From assembly GCF_003670115.1 (NCBI RefSeq), contig NZ_QQTY01000003.1, positions 1-64,000 of the forward strand: a stretch of 64,000 nucleotides of DNA. Direction: 5' to 3'. Position numbers and translations under genes: made by a program. The stretch is from Natronorubrum halophilum. GTDB lineage: Archaea; Halobacteriota; Halobacteria; Halobacteriales; Natrialbaceae. Of the stretch, positions 8,310 through 16,739 are shown piece after piece. The number at the start of each line of letters is the position of its first letter. The first letter of the stretch is position 1. Below the pieces are notes generated by a model. That model did not search any database. It was not told the origin of the DNA and saw only the letters and a list, made by a program, of their open reading frames with translations.

Positions 8310-9544
8310 GGCTCACCTCCAGTCGCTTCCGACCGACCTCGATCGGCCGTCGATCGATGCGGTGCCAAGCTGTCACCGTTGCCGTAGAGGACGCAATGGA
8401 CGCCGTGTCCGGTCAGTTTATCTCGACGCGGTAACGGCGCGGTCCCCTCGGCCCCGCCGTCACGAACGGGGAGCGGTTCATCCGACGCGGTCACCGGATA
8501 CAGGAGCGGAAACTCTGTATCACAACAGGCCGTCACTGACGGACACCGCGGGGCGAATGGGCAACCAGACGGTTTGTCGGTCGGATCAGGTACCTGTCCA
8601 GCCAGCGGATCGAGGGTCTCTCCTCCTTCGAGGCTGGGGATGCTATCGAGTAGTGCTTTCGTGTAGGGGTGTTTCGGATGGTCGAACAGTTCGTCCGTCG
8701 GCGCTTGCTCGACGATCCGGCCGGCGTACATCACGGTAACGCGGTCGCAGATTTCGTTCACGACACCCATATCGTGCGTAATGAACAGAACCGCAGTGCC
8801 GAACTCGTTTTGAATCTCGGTGATAAGGTCCAGGATTTGCGCTTCGATGGTTACGTCCAGCGCTGTCGTCGGTTCGTCTGCGATCAACAAGTCGGGCTGA
8901 CAACCGATCGCCATCGCGATCATCGCTCGCTGCTTCATGCCGCCGGAGTATTCGTGGGGGTATTCCAGCGCGCGCTTTTCCGGGGCAGGAATTCCGACCC
9001 GCTCGAACAACTCGACCGTCTTCTCCCACGAATTCTTGTACTTCGTCGGATGCGACTTCGGTCGGATCAGGTTTCCGAGTACGGATTTCTCAAGCCAACT
9101 GATTCCCTCGCCCGGGATTGACCGGTGAGTTCGAATCGTCTCAGATATTTGATCGCCAACCGTGAGGACGGGATTCAGCGACGATCCAGTCTCTTGGAAG
9201 ATCATCGAGATTTTGTTCCCACGAATCTCACGAAGTTCGTCCTCAGTCTTTTCCAGCATCTCTTGACCATCGAACTCAATCGTCCCATCGATCTGGGCCG
9301 AGTCATCCAGTAACCCAAGAATCGACGACGCGGTCACCGACTTGCCGCTGCCACTTTCTCCCACGAGACCGACGGTCTCACCCGGTTCAATCGACAATGA
9401 CACGTCGGTTACCGCTTCGACAAGTCCTTCTTGTGTCGGGAAATTTACCGAGAGGTCCACGACATCCAGTAGCGCCTGTGCGCCATCCGATCGCTTTCTC
9501 TCTGTACCGGTTCCCGTCGTCTCGAATTTTTGATTTTGCGTCAT
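8306..9544 (-). CDS. Peptide-type ABC transporter ATPase (DppD/OppD-like)
   Basis: The 412-residue protein has Walker A GESGSGKS, Q-loop (MIFQETGSSLNPVLTVG), signature YSGGMKQRAMIAMAI, Walker B LLIADEPTTALDVT and switch ITHDMG, then the oligopeptide C-terminal domain with a cysteine-rich stretch (GCPFAPRCPSVTACC). The C-terminal tail of about 60 residues after that domain is longer than usual and rich in Arg, Gly and Asp. There is an insertion of about 30 residues after the Q-loop (GEGISWLEKSVLG), also seen in some haloarchaeal DppD proteins. Start and stop overlap the neighbours by 4 nt on both sides. Confidence 0.93.
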   Translation of the reverse strand: MTQNQKFETTGTGTERKRSDGAQALLDVVDLSVNFPTQEGLVEAVTDVSLSIEPGETVGLVGESGSGKSVTASSILGLLDDSAQIDGTIEFDGQEMLEKTEDELREIRGNKISMIFQETGSSLNPVLTVGDQISETIRTHRSIPGEGISWLEKSVLGNLIRPKSHPTKYKNSWEKTVELFERVGIPAPEKRALEYPHEYSGGMKQRAMIAMAIGCQPDLLIADEPTTALDVTIEAQILDLITEIQNEFGTAVLFITHDMGVVNEICDRVTVMYAGRIVEQAPTDELFDHPKHPYTKALLDSIPSLEGGETLDPLAGQVPDPTDKPSGCPFAPRCPSVTACCDTEFPLLYPVTASDEPLPVRDGGAEGTAPLPRRDKLTGHGVHCVLYGNGDSLAPHRSTADRGRSEATGGEP

Positions 9545-10458
9545 CGGCTAGCCTCCATTTCTTCCTCTTGGTGTGGGTCAAGGGCGTCACGAAGTGCATC
9601 ACCTATGAAATTGAGGTTCAGAACGGTGAACATGATTGCGAGACCCGGTGCTATCGTCCACCACGGCGCATGCGTCATGAACTGACGGCTATCCGCCAGC
9701 ATGCGTCCCCATGACGGTTCCGGTGGTGGAACACCAAGCCCGAGAAATGAGAGAGCACTCTCCAACAGGATTGCGACGGCCATGCTAATCGTTCCCTGCA
9801 CGATTATCGGTGCTGTGACGTTCGGGAGAATCTCCCATCCGATGATCCGGAAGTCAGACTCCCCGATCGATCGAGCGGCCTGAACGAACTCCTCGTCTTT
9901 GACCGAGAGAACGCTCCCGCGAGTGACCCTGGCAAAGATCGGCCAGTAGACCACTCCGACTGCGATAATCACGTTGTACCAGTTCTGTCCTAGGATAGCG
10001 ACCATCGCCAGCGCGAGTAGCAGCGCCGGGAACGAGAAGATCGTATCTGCGAACCGCATAATCCCCTCCCCCAGTACGCCCTCGTAGTACCCGGCGATCG
10101 CACCGAGCGTCACGCCAATTCCGGCTGCCACAGCGACGCCGACGAACGCAACGGTGAGCGACGTGCGAGCACCGAGTGCTACCCGTGCGAGGATATCACG
10201 ACCGTATCGATCAGTGCCGAACGGATGAACCAGTGACGGTGCCTGGTTCATGATATCCAGATTTGTCGCCGTCGGATCGTGTGGAATTACGAATGGCCCG
10301 AGTACCGCGAAGAAGAACGTGATCCCGAGCCCCACCGTCCCGAGGAGTGCAAGTTGGTCGTTACGAATCGTTCGAACGAATACCTTAAGGAACGACTGAT
10401 AGTTCGATCCCTCGTGCATTTCGCTGTCAACATCGGCGGTTGATTGTGTATCACTCAT
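9541..10458 (-). CDS. Peptide-type ABC transporter permease (DppC/OppC-like)
   Basis: This 305-residue membrane protein has about six hydrophobic segments and the permease EAA loop (ARSIGESDFRIIGWEILPN). The periplasmic-side motif HPFGTDRYGRDILARV and the family's ending (GLGVPPPEPSWGRMLADSR) identify the C-type subunit. An N-terminal cytoplasmic tail of about 30 residues precedes the first membrane helix. It overlaps the B-type permease upstream by 8 nt and the DppD-like ATPase downstream by 4 nt. Confidence 0.94.
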   Translation of the reverse strand: MSDTQSTADVDSEMHEGSNYQSFLKVFVRTIRNDQLALLGTVGLGITFFFAVLGPFVIPHDPTATNLDIMNQAPSLVHPFGTDRYGRDILARVALGARTSLTVAFVGVAVAAGIGVTLGAIAGYYEGVLGEGIMRFADTIFSFPALLLALAMVAILGQNWYNVIIAVGVVYWPIFARVTRGSVLSVKDEEFVQAARSIGESDFRIIGWEILPNVTAPIIVQGTISMAVAILLESALSFLGLGVPPPEPSWGRMLADSRQFMTHAPWWTIAPGLAIMFTVLNLNFIGDALRDALDPHQEEEMEASR

Positions 10459-11395
10459 AGCGGATCCTCGGATCGAGATAGGTGTATAGGATGTCTACGA
10501 TGAAGTTGACCGTCGTGAACAGGAACGCCGTAACTAGCAGGACGCCCTGTAAGATCAGGAAGTCTCGATTTAGAACACCGTTCAGGGCGAGACGTCCGAA
10601 TCCAGGAAGCGCGAAGATCTCCTCGATGACGATTGAGCCGCCGAGCAAGTAGCCCAAGTTGATCCCGATGATCGTCACCGTGGGGATGAGCGCGTTCATG
10701 ATGGAATGTTTGTTGTGGATTAGTGCGGGGACGAGTCCCTTGGCAGTTGCGACCTCGACGTACTGTTGGTCCATCACCTCGAGCAAACTCGAGCGCATAT
10801 ACCGCATTACGATCGCCGCCTGAGCCGTCCCGAGCGCGATCCAGGGAAGGATCAGATATCGAATTCCCTCGATAGGGTACGCTAAGGGAGAAACAAAACC
10901 GGAGGCCGGCAGTACCCGAAGATACTCCGCGAACACCAAAATTAGGAGAATTCCGAGGAAGAAATTCGGGATTGCGATCCCCGAATACGCGACGACGGTC
11001 GCCCCGGAATCGAACTTCGTGTTTCGGCGGGTGGCGGAGATGATGCCGGCCGGAATGCCGATGAGGATGGACACTAAGAGAGCGCCACCAGCCAGCCAGA
11101 GAGTCACTGGAAGCGTCTGGACGATGAGATCGCTAACGGGTTGTCCATACATTATCGACGTCCCGAGGTCCCCGGTCAAAACGTCCCCCAGCCAGTTGAA
11201 GTATCGGACATACAACGGCTGGTCGAGACCGAGATCCTCGCGGACCATCTGAACCTGTTCTTCCGTGGCTTCCGTCCCGAGCATCGTCCGGACGGGGTCA
11301 CCACCAGCCACATTGATCAGCAGAAATGCGATCAGCGTTACGCCGAACAGGACAGGGACGTACTGGGCAATTCTCTTGACGATGTAGCGTTTCAT
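10451..11395 (-). CDS. Peptide-type ABC transporter permease (DppB/OppB-like)
   Basis: The 314-residue protein begins MKRYIVKRIAQYVPVLFGVT, the standard N-terminal helix of DppB-like permeases, followed by DPVRTMLG and the LGLDQPLYVRYFNWLGDVLTGDLGTS region. The EAA loop reads YVEVATAKGLVPALIHNKH and the C-terminus has FALPGFGRLALNGVLNRD. Six membrane helices are expected. It begins 11 bp after the substrate-binding protein gene and is part of the same transcription unit. Confidence 0.95.
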   Translation of the reverse strand: MKRYIVKRIAQYVPVLFGVTLIAFLLINVAGGDPVRTMLGTEATEEQVQMVREDLGLDQPLYVRYFNWLGDVLTGDLGTSIMYGQPVSDLIVQTLPVTLWLAGGALLVSILIGIPAGIISATRRNTKFDSGATVVAYSGIAIPNFFLGILLILVFAEYLRVLPASGFVSPLAYPIEGIRYLILPWIALGTAQAAIVMRYMRSSLLEVMDQQYVEVATAKGLVPALIHNKHSIMNALIPTVTIIGINLGYLLGGSIVIEEIFALPGFGRLALNGVLNRDFLILQGVLLVTAFLFTTVNFIVDILYTYLDPRIRYE

Positions 11396-11406
11396 TTTCC
11401 AAAATG

Positions 11407-12993
11407 TCAGTTATTTAGAGAGGTGTCGTGGAAACTCGTGAGGTTCGCGATTTCCAATTCGTACCCTTCGACCTCCGTGCGGTATGCGACGGATTCGTTG
11501 TCGAAGTAGAGGTACGTCATCGGGACCTCCTCTTGAACGATCTCCTCAATTTCACCGTAAATATCCGCTCTGGCATCCAGATCCGTCTCTGAACGCCCCT
11601 CTTCGAGGAGTTCGTCGACCCGGTCGTTTTCGAAACCCCAGTGGTTCCACGGCCCTTCAGAATGGTACTGTCTGTAGTACCATCCGTCTGGATCCACGCG
11701 ACCGCTCCACGATCCGATCGCCATTTCGTAGTCATTGTTGACCCAGACCTCGTCGAGCCAGGTCGAGAAGTCGAGTTCGACGACCTCGACATCGAACCCG
11801 AGGTCGGAGAGGTGTCCCTGGATCAGTGTCGCAGCGTCCGCACCGGGCCCCGGAGTTCGCGAAACTTTGATCGAAGTTTCGACATCATTCGGATCGACTC
11901 CCGCCTCATCGAGTAACTTGTGAGCGTGGTCCAGATCCTGAGTCGGAGCGGGACCGGGATCGATCCTATTCACCCATTCACTCGCGGGCGGGATTGGATG
12001 ATGAACCGGTTCGCCGTGTCCGAAGAGGACGCCTCGAACGATGTCGTCTCTGCTGATCGCATGGCTTACGGCGCGTCGGACACGCGCGTCGTCGAATGGC
12101 GCCTCGTTGCCGTTGAACCAATAGCCCTGATTGAAAAGGCCAGTCTCCGTCGCTACCTCCGTTTCGCTGTTTTCGGAGAGGCCTTCGATATCCTGGTACG
12201 GAACGCTCTCCAAGACATGCGTGTCGCCCACCTCAAGTGCCGTCAGTCGGGCTGCCGGCTCGGGGACGATACCGAATTCCACGTCTTCCAGGTTTGGCAC
12301 GCCGTCGACATGGTAGTCGTCGAATGCTTCAATCTCGACACCCTGATTGATCGTCCAGTCCACGAACGAGAACGGTCCCGTTCCGACCGGGTGCTCCTGC
12401 AGGTCCACCTCTTCCGCTGCTCCTTCGGGAATGATTTCTACGGACTCCGCGAAGGCGGTCAACATCGGTGCGAACGGCTCGTCGAGTTCGAATCGAACTG
12501 TGTACTCGTCGACAGCCTCGACGTTCTCGACTCGGGTAAAGTTCGCCGCACGTGGCGAGCCAACGTCCGGATCCATCACGCGCTCGAACGTGTACACCAC
12601 GTCGGTAGCCGTCATTTCGCCACCGATCGGCTCGTGGAACTGAACGTCCTCCTTGATCGAGATCGTGTATTCGGTCTCGTCATCGCTGATCTCGTAGTCT
12701 GTGGCGAGCAGCGGTTCCGGCTCGAGGTCGGCGTTGAGCCGAAAGAGGCCCTCGACGATGTTTTCTAGCACGCGCTGGGCCCTGTTGATGGTGGTCAGAT
12801 GCGGATCGAAGTTCTCGGGGTCGTCAGGGAACGTAACGAAAAGGGCCTGTCCATCCCCGCTCCCACCAATACCCTTCCGGGGTTCCGCGTCACCCTCGCT
12901 ACACCCTGCAAGTGCCGCTCCGAGAGCAATCCCAGAGATAGCGCGCAAAGTGCTACGCCTATCGAGGCCGATGTCATTGCTATCGCTTTGCAT
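11407..12993 (-). CDS. Peptide/muropeptide-type substrate-binding lipoprotein (SBP family 5)
   Basis: At 528 residues this fits family-5 binding proteins (Dpp/Opp/MppA type). The N-terminus has a Tat-like RRSTLRAIS (12-20) and a lipobox ending AGC (Cys31), so it should be an exported lipoprotein anchored on the outside of the membrane. Family hallmarks are the FDPHLTTINRAQRVLENIVEGL region, YTISIKEDVQFHEP, TATDVVYTFERVMDP, HPVGTGPFSF, and RRAVSHAISRDDIVRGVLFGHGEP. A TATA-like box (TTTTATAATG, minus strand, near 13023) about 30 nt upstream marks the operon promoter. The ligand is unknown; peptides, glycans and muropeptides are all bound by this family, and the downstream anmK points to muropeptides. 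Confidence 0.93.
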   Translation of the reverse strand: MQSDSNDIGLDRRSTLRAISGIALGAALAGCSEGDAEPRKGIGGSGDGQALFVTFPDDPENFDPHLTTINRAQRVLENIVEGLFRLNADLEPEPLLATDYEISDDETEYTISIKEDVQFHEPIGGEMTATDVVYTFERVMDPDVGSPRAANFTRVENVEAVDEYTVRFELDEPFAPMLTAFAESVEIIPEGAAEEVDLQEHPVGTGPFSFVDWTINQGVEIEAFDDYHVDGVPNLEDVEFGIVPEPAARLTALEVGDTHVLESVPYQDIEGLSENSETEVATETGLFNQGYWFNGNEAPFDDARVRRAVSHAISRDDIVRGVLFGHGEPVHHPIPPASEWVNRIDPGPAPTQDLDHAHKLLDEAGVDPNDVETSIKVSRTPGPGADAATLIQGHLSDLGFDVEVVELDFSTWLDEVWVNNDYEMAIGSWSGRVDPDGWYYRQYHSEGPWNHWGFENDRVDELLEEGRSETDLDARADIYGEIEEIVQEEVPMTYLYFDNESVAYRTEVEGYELEIANLTSFHDTSLNN

Positions 12994-13019
12994 ACTTCGG
13001 ATACTGAACTGGATTGGAT

Positions 13020-13031
13020 CATTATAAAACT
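13020..13031 (-). promoter_or_regulatory. TATA-like box of the importer/anmK operon
   Basis: On the minus strand the sequence reads GTTTTATAATGA, about 30 nt before the ATG of the binding-protein gene. This matches the position of an archaeal TATA box for a short-leader or leaderless transcript. It would drive the nine overlapping genes down to the HAD phosphatase. Confidence 0.45.
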
Positions 13032-13087
13032 ATCGAGGACGAGGGATCAAAACCGGCTATCTTCTAAACGAAATTGCAACCAACACC

Positions 13088-14260
13088 TTATTTGTAGAGG
13101 AGATATTCGGAATTAGACTCGAAGAATCGGTTTCCTTCGTCGTTCCATGCCTCTACGATGCGATCGATTGCGACGCGAAGGTTGGCGCCGTTTCTGACAT
13201 CCTGCGTGGCGATCCGTAACTCGGGTCCGCCAGTAAGATCGTCGATCAGGTATCCGCCGTTGATTTGAACCCAGGCACACTCGGCGTATTCGTAAAATGC
13301 GGTGAGAATCATAGTGACGCCAACTCTGATCGGATCGAACACTTCGCGATCGAGAACGTGAACTTGCACACCCTCCACATCCGATCGCTCGTGCTTCGAA
13401 AACAGAGGGGTGAAATGTGCGGATCGAAACTTCACACCAGGCGGATTCATGTCGTTTAGCATCGCTGCGAAGGTCGTTGCACCGATCCAGGGTGCACCGA
13501 CTAATTCGAAGGGGTTTGTTGTTCCGCGCCCTTCTGAGAGGGTCGTCGCCTCGAAGAGACACGTTCCGGGATAAACCAGCGCGGTCATCAAAGACGGCAT
13601 GTTCGGAGACGGCGGGACCCAGGTCAACTCGAGGTCGTCGAACCACCGTTCGCGGGACCAACCTTCCATCTCGATTACTGTGAGATCCGCATCCAACTCC
13701 ATCTCACTCGCGAAGTAGCGTCCGAGTTCGCCGACTGTCATACCGTGGAGTATCGGGAGGGGACTTCCGGTCGGTTGCTGAGTGAGCGTGCCTGCAGGAC
13801 CGAGCGGGGCGATGGGATTGGGTCGATCGAGCACAGTAACAGGGGTATCAGCCTTCGCCGCCTCAGTGAGGACGTGCCCGAGTGTTCGCGCAAACGTCGA
13901 GAAACAGGTACCGACCTCCTGTATGTCGTAAATTAATCGATCGAGTTGCGCTATCTGCTCGACTGTCGTTCCGTTCGGCCCTCCATTTCGGCCGTTTCCT
14001 TGTGATGTGAGATCGTACACCGGAAATCCCGTTTTCTCGTCGATGTGCTCGGTTATCGCATCCTGTGAGTGTTCGTTGCCACGGATACCGTGAGTCGGTC
14101 CGAACAGCGCTTCGAGTTGGACGACGTCGCTCTCGTTCAGCAAGTCAATAGTCGATTCAAGATCAGCCGTAACTCCGGACGGATTGGTGACGAGCCCGAC
14201 TGTTGGCTCCTCCCGACCACGATCCGCATCGAGAAACACTTCGACCCCTAAGGTAACCAT
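13088..14260 (-). CDS. DUF1343 / NamZ-like exo-beta-N-acetylmuramidase (GH171 type)
   Basis: NamZ removes terminal MurNAc from the non-reducing end of peptidoglycan fragments. The 390-residue product carries the family's conserved stretches: VGLVTNPSGVT (21-31), ALFGPTHGIRG (51-61), YDIQEVGTCFSTFARTL, VLDRPNPIAPLG, LPILHGMTVGELGRYF, WVPPSPNMPSLMTALVYPGT, and LSEGRGTTNPFELVGAPW. There is no signal peptide, so it is probably cytoplasmic and works after import. One oddity: the position that I recall as Glu in most members (GPEHG) is Thr56 here, which may affect catalysis. A TATA-like box lies about 30 nt upstream (near 14290). It lies 94 bp upstream of the binding-protein gene. Confidence 0.88.
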   Translation of the reverse strand: MVTLGVEVFLDADRGREEPTVGLVTNPSGVTADLESTIDLLNESDVVQLEALFGPTHGIRGNEHSQDAITEHIDEKTGFPVYDLTSQGNGRNGGPNGTTVEQIAQLDRLIYDIQEVGTCFSTFARTLGHVLTEAAKADTPVTVLDRPNPIAPLGPAGTLTQQPTGSPLPILHGMTVGELGRYFASEMELDADLTVIEMEGWSRERWFDDLELTWVPPSPNMPSLMTALVYPGTCLFEATTLSEGRGTTNPFELVGAPWIGATTFAAMLNDMNPPGVKFRSAHFTPLFSKHERSDVEGVQVHVLDREVFDPIRVGVTMILTAFYEYAECAWVQINGGYLIDDLTGGPELRIATQDVRNGANLRVAIDRIVEAWNDEGNRFFESNSEYLLYK

Positions 14261-14305
14261 TCTACTAAATTAGTCTATGAGCATTGCAAATAAACGCTTC
14301 TACTA

Positions 14306-15466
14306 TTACAATTCTACGCCCCGAAGCCACTCGACATGCTCATCGGTCATCAGCGAATGATTGTACACGTGGACGGCAGCCGGGTTTTCGTCGAGCACTG
14401 AATCGATTGCACTCATCCACCTCGATTGATCGTTCCAGAGGGCAGGGTCCACCGTGATTCCCGCTTCGGTTCGTATCCCCGTCCGCTCACGGATCCGCCG
14501 AACTCGCCCGTCCGTAACCGCTGAATCATCCGAATAATACAGCGCCGTAACCGAGTCTAAGTGGGGTGCGATTCGCTCGAGGTGAACCCCGGCCCATCGT
14601 CCGTCGTCAACCCCTCTGCCCAACCCGTCCGCAACGTAGTAGTTCAGTGGAACTCGGCCGCTGCTCGCCGCGAGGTCTGAAACGAGTTCAGTGACAGTAT
14701 CTTGCCTGAACGCGAACAAATCATTCAGACAGTGATGTTCGTCTATTAGATCCACGAGAGAAGTATCGGAAGGGCCGGTCACGCTATTCAACGACCGTGA
14801 AAGGAGGTCCCGAACCAGCTCTGCTGTCGGCTCGAGATCGAAGTCGGCTCGTTCTTGACACGCATCACAGAAACACTGTGAGAGCAATACCTGACTCAGA
14901 TCGTCACTCGCAGCGAAGTTCTTCAGGTGACCGAACGACTCGCCGTGAGGATGAAACGCTGTTGGATACCCTATCGATTCGAGGTCGATCCGACTCACAC
15001 CGTAGTCGGCGAGCATCCGGACGATCTCTGCTAGATACGCCCGGACAGCCGGATGGCTGGGGCAGAGGCCGTGCTCATGTACCGTTCCGAAGGGGCCGAC
15101 GGGTCGGTACTCGGGGTTTTCATTCGCCAATCGAGAGCTGTGCAAGCACACGGTCCAAGCGGACACGTCCAAGTCGACAGCGGTTGCGACGGCAATTACC
15201 TCACGAAGCGGGTCGGATAGTCCGGCCACCTCACATACCGGAGGGTCGATGCTGGAGTCGAAGAAATCGTCTTTCTTCGGTCGGAAGAAGCACCCTCCGG
15301 GCGTATCCGTAAAAGGATTTGATCCCGATCGTGGGTTGAGCGTCCTGATCGAGTGATACTGGGCGGCGACGTTGATACGGTCGACGCCGGTGTCTACTAG
15401 CTCCTGGCAGGTTCTTTCTAACCCTTTTTCCTGAAGTGCCCACGGGTACGCCCAGACACACTTCAT
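14306..15466 (-). CDS. Uncharacterised TIM-barrel-like protein, possible glycoside hydrolase
   Basis: I do not recognise a named family for this 386-residue protein. It starts MKCVWAYPWALQEKGLERTC, with a pattern of beta strands and helices compatible with a (beta/alpha)8 barrel; VSRIDLESIGYPTAFHPHG looks like a strand with acidic and His residues at an active-site end, and a C-F-C-x-x-C cluster follows (QCFCDACQ). Further acidic/His-rich ends occur at AGVHLERIAPHLDSV and VHVYNHSLM. Such CxxC-containing barrels occur among uncharacterised bacterial sugar-acting proteins. There is no signal peptide. It lies 45 bp upstream of the NamZ-like gene and 52 bp downstream of the enolase-superfamily gene, so it is likely part of the same pathway. 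Confidence 0.6.
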   Translation of the reverse strand: MKCVWAYPWALQEKGLERTCQELVDTGVDRINVAAQYHSIRTLNPRSGSNPFTDTPGGCFFRPKKDDFFDSSIDPPVCEVAGLSDPLREVIAVATAVDLDVSAWTVCLHSSRLANENPEYRPVGPFGTVHEHGLCPSHPAVRAYLAEIVRMLADYGVSRIDLESIGYPTAFHPHGESFGHLKNFAASDDLSQVLLSQCFCDACQERADFDLEPTAELVRDLLSRSLNSVTGPSDTSLVDLIDEHHCLNDLFAFRQDTVTELVSDLAASSGRVPLNYYVADGLGRGVDDGRWAGVHLERIAPHLDSVTALYYSDDSAVTDGRVRRIRERTGIRTEAGITVDPALWNDQSRWMSAIDSVLDENPAAVHVYNHSLMTDEHVEWLRGVEL

Positions 15467-15518
15467 TTGAAACCCCCATTGTTACGCGATCGCGTCCTCC
15501 CCGTACTCTCTCCTCCGT

Positions 15519-16637
15519 TCATGCGTCAAGACGATACTCTTCGACCTTGGACTCATCGACCGTGATCCCCAAGCCGGGGCCAGTGGGAACCGGGTACGCC
15601 CCGTTTTGAACCTCGAAGGGATCCACAAGTACGTAATCCTCCCATCCGTAATACACGGAATCAGGTGCCATATCGATAGCAGCGGTGGAACCAACGAGAT
15701 GAAGCATCGCAGCGGTCTTGATTCCGAGGTCGAACCCACAGTGATGCGAGACCGACACGCCCGCTGCTTCAGCTTCTGCGGCTTGCCCTCGTGCCGCTGA
15801 GAGACCGCCAGCAGGAACAAGATCGATGACGGCAGCGTCGATGGCATCCGCCTTTAACAGTTGTCGAAGGTTGCCGTTGAAGTACGTGTCTTCGTTTACG
15901 CCAATCGGCGTACGCGTCCGGGAACGGAGCGACGCGTAACTTCCGAAAGTTTCCGTTCGGATCGGTTGTTCGATGTACTCTAGGAGAATTCCGCGGTTTT
16001 CTAGTCTGGTAAGCGCACGGACGGCCTCGGTCATCGTCCACCCCTGATTCGGATCGAGACGAAAATCGAGTTCGCCGTCAACGGCGTCGTGCATCGCCGC
16101 CAACCGCTCAACATCCACGTTCCAGTCCGGCCCCGCTTTCGTTTTCAAGGAAGTGAACCCTGCGTCAGCAGCTTGCTGGGCGTGAACTGCAGATTTCTCG
16201 GGAGAAAGGATCCCCAGACAAAACGCAACGTCGACCTCGTCAGTTACCCTCCCGCCGAGTAGCTCCGATATCGGCGCGTCGTTTTTCTTCCCGAGAGCAT
16301 CCCATACAGCGGTATCAACCGCGCCCAAAAAGGGGTCAATTCGAACGTAGGGATAATAGAACTCCTCGAGGACCGCGTGCGCATTCTCGATCGACTCCCC
16401 GATTAGTTTCGGCGCAATAACGTCCTCGAGTACCGTTTTCGTGACGCTGGCCGATTTGAGCGCGACCAACATCTCACCCCAACCGAGGATTCTCTCGTCC
16501 GTTTCCAGACGAACGAGAACCCGATCCACAGATTCGACCTGGTCGTGGTTGCTGACGTACGGTGCCAATCCGAGTTCCGCTTCAAGGGGGGCGACACCCA
16601 TTCGTACCGGGATCGCCTCTAGGTCCGTGATGGTCAT
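15519..16637 (-). CDS. Enolase-superfamily enzyme, mandelate-racemase subgroup
   Basis: These enzymes abstract the proton next to a carboxylate, usually as racemases or acid-sugar dehydratases. In this 372-residue protein the full mandelate-racemase set can be read: KTK (Lys165, Lys167), metal ligands Asp195 (DPNQGW), Glu223 (YIEQP) and Glu249 (NED), then Asp272 (VIDLVPAGG) and His298/299 (VSHHCG) as the His-Asp dyad. The second lysine expected in muconate-cycloisomerase or Ala-Glu dipeptide epimerases is absent. A TATA-like GATATAG about 25 nt upstream of the ATG (near 16660) supports this start. The substrate is unknown; a 2-hydroxy-acid or a sugar acid fits the chemistry. Confidence 0.85.
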   Translation of the reverse strand: MTITDLEAIPVRMGVAPLEAELGLAPYVSNHDQVESVDRVLVRLETDERILGWGEMLVALKSASVTKTVLEDVIAPKLIGESIENAHAVLEEFYYPYVRIDPFLGAVDTAVWDALGKKNDAPISELLGGRVTDEVDVAFCLGILSPEKSAVHAQQAADAGFTSLKTKAGPDWNVDVERLAAMHDAVDGELDFRLDPNQGWTMTEAVRALTRLENRGILLEYIEQPIRTETFGSYASLRSRTRTPIGVNEDTYFNGNLRQLLKADAIDAAVIDLVPAGGLSAARGQAAEAEAAGVSVSHHCGFDLGIKTAAMLHLVGSTAAIDMAPDSVYYGWEDYVLVDPFEVQNGAYPVPTGPGLGITVDESKVEEYRLDA

Positions 16638-16739
16638 ACTGCCAATGCTCGTGGCATTCTATATCAATCCTTTTGTCGGACCAGATACACAACGTCGGAA
16701 AGCCACTCCAGACTCTGTTCGATAGAGTTGAAACGCAGC

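Noticed and set aside
15519-16637. L-Ala-D/L-Glu dipeptide epimerase as identity of the enolase-superfamily protein
   Set aside because: It would fit a wall-peptide pathway very well, but the lysine expected after the sixth strand is missing. The His-Asp dyad of the mandelate-racemase subgroup is present instead.
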